NCBI GenBank assembly: GCA_937916565.1
Contig: CALFSR010000044.1
Span: 1-25,038, forward strand
Length of the DNA: 25,038 nt
Direction: 5' to 3'
Source: an uncultured Bacillota bacterium
GTDB lineage: Bacteria; Bacillota; Limnochordia; Limnochordales; ZCTH02-B6
Shown here piece by piece: positions 21,660-25,038 of this stretch. Within the stretch, counting starts at the first letter, position 1; each line of letters opens with the position of its first letter. A model generated the notes under the pieces. The model had not been told where the DNA came from. It saw only the letters and a program-made list of their open reading frames with translations, and made no database searches. The translations under genes were made by a program, and so were the position numbers.

Positions 21660-23816
21660 CTACTGCCCCAGGAGCTCGGACAAAAGATCGGACTCAAACA
21701 TCAGCTTGTTCTCCGAAGCTCCCACGGCGACCCGGCTGGACGGGAAAGCCGTAATATGGTACTCGAGCCAGACCTCTTGCCGCTGGTGGTCGTAGCGCAG
21801 CCGTATTTCCCGGCACTCGGCGTCGTGGGCGATAAAGATCTCGCTGCGCGGGAACGAGTTGTTGGTGGCGTCGAAGATAGCGGTCAAACCGGCCTTCCAC
21901 CCGCTCTCGAACGTCATCTCGATCTGAGCGTCAACCCGCTCCAGCGCACCGTTGGCCACATTGTACTGCCCGCCGAGCCGCATGATCCAGCCGTCGGCCG
22001 GCCGCCAGTCAACCGTCGCGGCCACCTTTTGCCAGGAAAACGTTTCGATGTCGTAGGACGCCGCCCCCCGCACGCTCAAATCCGGGGTGAGACGGGCCGC
22101 CGCGTTGATAGTGGCCGTACTCCAGCGGCTTGTGAGCAGGTTGTAGCTCGCACTGGCGGAAGCGGTCAAGGACGCGCTGCGCCAGTTGAGACGGGCTTGC
22201 AGCGTAGACTGATCGGAAACGCCGTCAAAGCCGAAAGGCGTGGTGCCCCACACATGGCGGTACGTGTGCTGCAGCGTCAGGCTTAGCGGATCGGCGAAGG
22301 TGTGGGTGGCGCCAGCGCGGGTTTCCACATAGGCCAGCCGGTGTCCGGTGCTGTACGCGCGGCCGGTCAGCGACGCCCCGGCCGTAAACGTCGTCCGCTG
22401 CCCGACCGGCAACGTCCTGGTCAGCAGGGCGGCGCGCGCCTCGCCGCGCCATGCCGCGGTGCCGACGGGCTCCTCCTTTAGGCGGGCGAGACCTGCCTGG
22501 AGCTCAAACCCGGGCAGTGCCCGTGTCGTCACGGTTATCTCCGGGAGCCGGCTCACGTGGGTCCACGGCTGGACTGGGCTCTTGGTCTCATCCTTAAGGT
22601 CCGGGTTGACCTGCTGCTCGATGCGGGCCGTCAGCGTGTAGTTGGAGGCCGCTTGCCGCAGCTCGGCGGCGTAACCGAGCCAGCGGCGCAGCGTGGCGGG
22701 CGTCTCGTGCTCAAAGCCCTCCATCCGGGCCGTAAACTCCCAGTTCCCTCCGAGCGGCCGCCGGAGCTGAGCGCTGCCCGAGAGGCGCTCGAGGGGGTCC
22801 TCGCCGGACACGATCCGGTATTCCAGTTCCCCTCGGGTCGTCCCTTCGCCCCGGGTCTGATCCAGCTGCACCCGGGCCCGCATTTCCTCTCGCTCCACGC
22901 CGTGCGGTCCCGTCGACGCGTCGTAGGCGACGCTCGTTCCCATCTGCCATCGCGCCAAGACCCACTGGCGATCCCAGCCGAGGGAACCGTCGAACCCGCC
23001 GCGTTCGTTTTTGACCCCGTAGATAAGGACCGTCCCCCGGCCGGACGCGTCGTGCTTGTAGGTGTGACGCACCCCGGCGCCGGGCCCGAGCAGCTGGAAG
23101 TAGTCGAGCAAGACCGCACCGTACAGACCCGACTCCAAGACGTAGTTGTACGTCGTCTTGATGTACCATCCCGTCCGCTGGCTGTACCCAATCTGGGGGA
23201 GGTCAAAGCGGCTCCGCTCCTCCCGCAGGGAAATGGTGAAGGACGGCAGATACATGAGGGGGATACCGTGGTCATAAAACGTCACGCCCCGTACGACCAG
23301 CCGGTCGCCCGGATAAATCTCGATCTCGCGGGCGGCGAAATGGTAGGCGGGCGTGCCGCCTTCGTCGCACTCGCACGTCGTCAGCCGGCCGCCTTGGATG
23401 AACACCCGCTCCGCGTTGCTCGCCACCCGCTCGCCCCGCACGTACATGGGGCCGTCGACCCCGTTCGCGTAGAGGATGGCGTCCAGTTCATCAAAGACCG
23501 CTTCGCCCGCGTCCAAGTCGTACGTCAGGCGCGCGCCGGCCAGTTCCCGTTCGTTGTCGACATAGACCACATGGCCTTCAAAGACAAGCAGCGCCGTCTC
23601 CGCGTCGTACCGCATCGACTCGGCGGTGACAATCGCGCCCTGCCACCTGACGGTGACATTGCCCGTCGCCACAAAGACGCGCGTGCCGTCCCAAAAGCTG
23701 AACCCATCGGCTTGCACCGACACGGGATCCGCCGCCAGAACGGCGCCCGAGACGGGCACGATGGCGACGGCGGCCAGCAGGGCGGCCGTCACGATGCGGA
23801 AGCGCAGCGAGGTCAA
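21660..23816 (-). CDS. lptD: LptD (OstA/Imp), LPS-assembly outer-membrane protein
   Basis: Outer-membrane translocon that inserts LPS in the outer leaflet. 718 residues: a signal peptide (about 1-29, ending AVLAA), an N-terminal OstA jellyroll (about 30-165) with ADGFSFWDGTRVFVATGNVT, then the conserved junction TTCECDEGGTPAYHFAAREI and YDHGIPLMYLPSFTISLREE, and a C-terminal barrel of alternating strands to the end. The last strands include AECREIRLRYDHQRQEVWLE, at the position of the CC-containing strand of E. coli LptD. Only three Cys are present (148, 150, 668). TTG 23816 has AAAAGGA upstream. Lies 45 nt after lptG. No LptE lipoprotein is recognisable nearby. Confidence 0.92.
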   Translation of the reverse strand: MTSLRFRIVTAALLAAVAIVPVSGAVLAADPVSVQADGFSFWDGTRVFVATGNVTVRWQGAIVTAESMRYDAETALLVFEGHVVYVDNERELAGARLTYDLDAGEAVFDELDAILYANGVDGPMYVRGERVASNAERVFIQGGRLTTCECDEGGTPAYHFAAREIEIYPGDRLVVRGVTFYDHGIPLMYLPSFTISLREERSRFDLPQIGYSQRTGWYIKTTYNYVLESGLYGAVLLDYFQLLGPGAGVRHTYKHDASGRGTVLIYGVKNERGGFDGSLGWDRQWVLARWQMGTSVAYDASTGPHGVEREEMRARVQLDQTRGEGTTRGELEYRIVSGEDPLERLSGSAQLRRPLGGNWEFTARMEGFEHETPATLRRWLGYAAELRQAASNYTLTARIEQQVNPDLKDETKSPVQPWTHVSRLPEITVTTRALPGFELQAGLARLKEEPVGTAAWRGEARAALLTRTLPVGQRTTFTAGASLTGRAYSTGHRLAYVETRAGATHTFADPLSLTLQHTYRHVWGTTPFGFDGVSDQSTLQARLNWRSASLTASASASYNLLTSRWSTATINAAARLTPDLSVRGAASYDIETFSWQKVAATVDWRPADGWIMRLGGQYNVANGALERVDAQIEMTFESGWKAGLTAIFDATNNSFPRSEIFIAHDAECREIRLRYDHQRQEVWLEYHITAFPSSRVAVGASENKLMFESDLLSELLGQ

Positions 23817-23861
23817 TGCGTCACGTCCTTTTCCCGGCCGCTGCCCACGGGCGCGGCCGGC

Positions 23862-24968
23862 CTACAGCAGCGACCGGCCGGCCCGGTCGGCCCGGGCCAG
23901 CAGGACCGCTCCCAAGGCGCCAAACAACACGTTGGCCAGCCACGCCGCGGCCAGCGGCGGCAACGCCCCGTTGTTGCCCAAGGAGCGGAAGAGCGCCATC
24001 AGCGTGTAGTACAGAAACGCCAAGCCGATGCTGGCTCCAAGGCCAAACACCCAGCCGTAGCGCCCGCCCCACAGGCTGAGCGGCGCTGCAACGAGGGCGA
24101 GCACGAGGCTGGCGAAAGGCAGTGCCAGCTTGATGTGGTAGTCCACGAGAAACGGCGTGACATTGATGCCGCTGCGCTGGAAAAGCCGGATGTGCTCGGC
24201 CAGTTCAGCACGGTTCATCTCGTCGGTCGTACGTTGGTTGCCGAAGAAGCTCACCGTGCTGCCGGTCATGGGAAAGTCCAGGCTGTCCGCCCGCACTTCC
24301 CGTTCGACGAAGCCGTCCGCACCGATCTCGCGCGTCACCACGTCCTCGAGATGCCACATGTACTCGGTAAACACGCCGCGGCGGGCGGTGATGAGGCGCG
24401 GGAACGCCCGCCCGCTCGGCTGGTAAATCATCACGTCCACCAGCCGCGAGTTGGCGCTGTCGACCTGGCGCACGTAAAACACGTTGCCGTCCCCATCGCG
24501 GAAAAAGACTTGCTCCTGCACGGACGGCACAGGGTCTTTGAAGATCGCTTCCCGCACCAGCGTCTGGTAGCGGTTGTTGGTCCAAGGCACGACCCGCTCG
24601 TTGAGGACGTACGCAACCGCGCTCACCACGGCGCACGCCACCAGCAGCCAGCCCGCGAGCCGCGCAAACGGAACGCCCACGCCGCGGATCACGGTGAGTT
24701 CGTTGTCGCGCGCGAGCCGCCCGAGCGCTAGCAGCACGCCGAACAGCGCCCCCACGGGCATCGCGGTCACCACCAGGCCCGGCAGGCGGTACAGCAGCAT
24801 CTTCAGCACGACCTGCCACGGCACCCGCTTGACCAGGATGAGGTCGGTGAGCTCAAAGAGGAGGCCGCTGACGAGGATCACCGAAAAGCCGGCGACACAG
24901 CCTAGGAAAGGCCCGACAAATTCCCGCAGGATGTAGCGATCCAGCAGACGCAGCCTCAATGCGGCCAA
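23862..24968 (-). CDS. lptG: LptF/LptG family LPS export permease (second copy)
   Basis: Partner permease for LptB2FG. 368 residues with RLRLLDRYILREFVGPFLGC at the N-terminus, TM helices about 20-42, 62-85 and 103-123, a periplasmic jellyroll about 130-275, DYHIKLALPFASLVLALVAAPLS and three C-terminal TMs. It closely parallels the other copy at 4868-5956, so this locus holds the full FG pair split between two operon blocks. TTG 24968 is only 3 nt from ACGGAG; a second TTG at 24959 is 12 nt away. Neither spacing is ideal, so the exact start is uncertain. Precedes lptD by 45 nt. Confidence 0.92.
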   Translation of the reverse strand: MAALRLRLLDRYILREFVGPFLGCVAGFSVILVSGLLFELTDLILVKRVPWQVVLKMLLYRLPGLVVTAMPVGALFGVLLALGRLARDNELTVIRGVGVPFARLAGWLLVACAVVSAVAYVLNERVVPWTNNRYQTLVREAIFKDPVPSVQEQVFFRDGDGNVFYVRQVDSANSRLVDVMIYQPSGRAFPRLITARRGVFTEYMWHLEDVVTREIGADGFVEREVRADSLDFPMTGSTVSFFGNQRTTDEMNRAELAEHIRLFQRSGINVTPFLVDYHIKLALPFASLVLALVAAPLSLWGGRYGWVFGLGASIGLAFLYYTLMALFRSLGNNGALPPLAAAWLANVLFGALGAVLLARADRAGRSLL

Positions 24969-24976
24969 GCACTCCG

Positions 24977-25038
24977 TCAGAACCGGACCCCGTACGCGGC
25001 GGAACCCACGATACCGTGGCCGGCCCGTACGCCCGCCG
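24977..25038 (-). CDS. C-terminal fragment of a probable outer-membrane beta-barrel protein
   Basis: Only the last 19 codons and TGA (24979-24977) are in the window, reading AGVRAGHGIVGSAAYGVRF. Alternating small/hydrophobic residues and a terminal Phe preceded by an aromatic (Y-x-x-x-F) fit a beta-signal recognised by BamA. The stop is 8 nt before the lptG start, so it is probably the preceding gene of the same operon. It could be an outer-membrane or LPS-assembly factor; 19 residues cannot say which. Confidence 0.45.
   Translation of the reverse strand, partial: AGVRAGHGIVGSAAYGVRF

Noticed and set aside
19657..21795. A 712-codon plus-strand open frame opposite lptA, lptC and the start of the permease-like gene
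   Set aside because: It spans the intergenic region with the terminator and promoter as well as three minus-strand genes, and shows no family features.
22557..24731. A 724-codon plus-strand open frame opposite lptD and lptG
   Set aside because: Low-complexity, His/Arg/Pro-rich translation with no recognisable motif. The opposite strand encodes two well-supported Lpt proteins.
1..25038. tRNA, rRNA, CRISPR arrays, insertion sequences, attachment sites
   Set aside because: No cloverleaf with a GTTC-type T-arm, no regularly spaced repeats, no transposase motifs and no terminal inverted repeats with target duplications were seen.

Overview
This window is a very GC-rich chromosomal stretch that is almost entirely one strand of outer-membrane and lipopolysaccharide (LPS) biogenesis genes. 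It carries a nearly complete early lipid A set (lpxC, fabZ, lpxA, lpxI, lpxB) and the LPS transport set (lptA, lptB, lptC, lptD and two LptF/LptG permeases). It also has an SLH-domain outer-membrane porin of the OmpM/SlpA type. A YheC/YheD-type spore-coat ATP-grasp gene sits in the middle. An outer membrane with LPS plus a spore-associated gene points to a diderm, probably spore-forming Firmicute; the high GC suggests Limnochordia or a relative. That placement is inference from gene content, not from a marker gene.

Layout, read in transcription order on the minus strand (right to left). The C-terminus of an outer-membrane beta-barrel protein (25038-24977) is followed by lptG, lptD, lptC and lptA (24968-20176). 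A hairpin and an extended -10 promoter (about 20163-20093) then precede a two-gene ABC system: a 709-residue membrane protein that I do not recognise and a GlnQ-like ATPase (20043-17149). Next come lpxC, a sugar nucleotidyltransferase, fabZ, lpxA, lpxI, lpxB and two further LpxB-like proteins (17022-9379), many joined by 1-4 nt stop/start overlaps. The only plus-strand gene, yheC/D-like (7994-9382), converges on this block. A second minus-strand block starts at 7841: a GNAT acetyltransferase, a degenerate ThiE/TenI-like protein, lptB, lptF, a DUF3084 coiled-coil membrane protein and then, after a 387-nt leader, the 1020-residue SLH porin (3237-175). A strong hairpin and the first codons of a YqgF/RuvX-like nuclease end the window.

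How the parts fit: LpxA, LpxC, LpxI and LpxB convert UDP-GlcNAc to the lipid A disaccharide, and FabZ feeds acyl chains. LptB with the two LptF/G permeases, LptC, LptA and LptD forms the trans-envelope LPS bridge. The SLH porin is expected to tether the outer membrane to the peptidoglycan layer. lpxD, lpxK and Kdo genes are not in the window. The most interesting candidate for something undescribed is the two-gene ABC system between lptA and lpxC. Its membrane partner has MacB/LolC-like topology (one TM, a roughly 540-residue extracytoplasmic region, three TMs) but ends in an importer-style EAA coupling motif, paired with an amino-acid-importer-type ATPase. The tandem of three diverged LpxB-fold proteins is the second.
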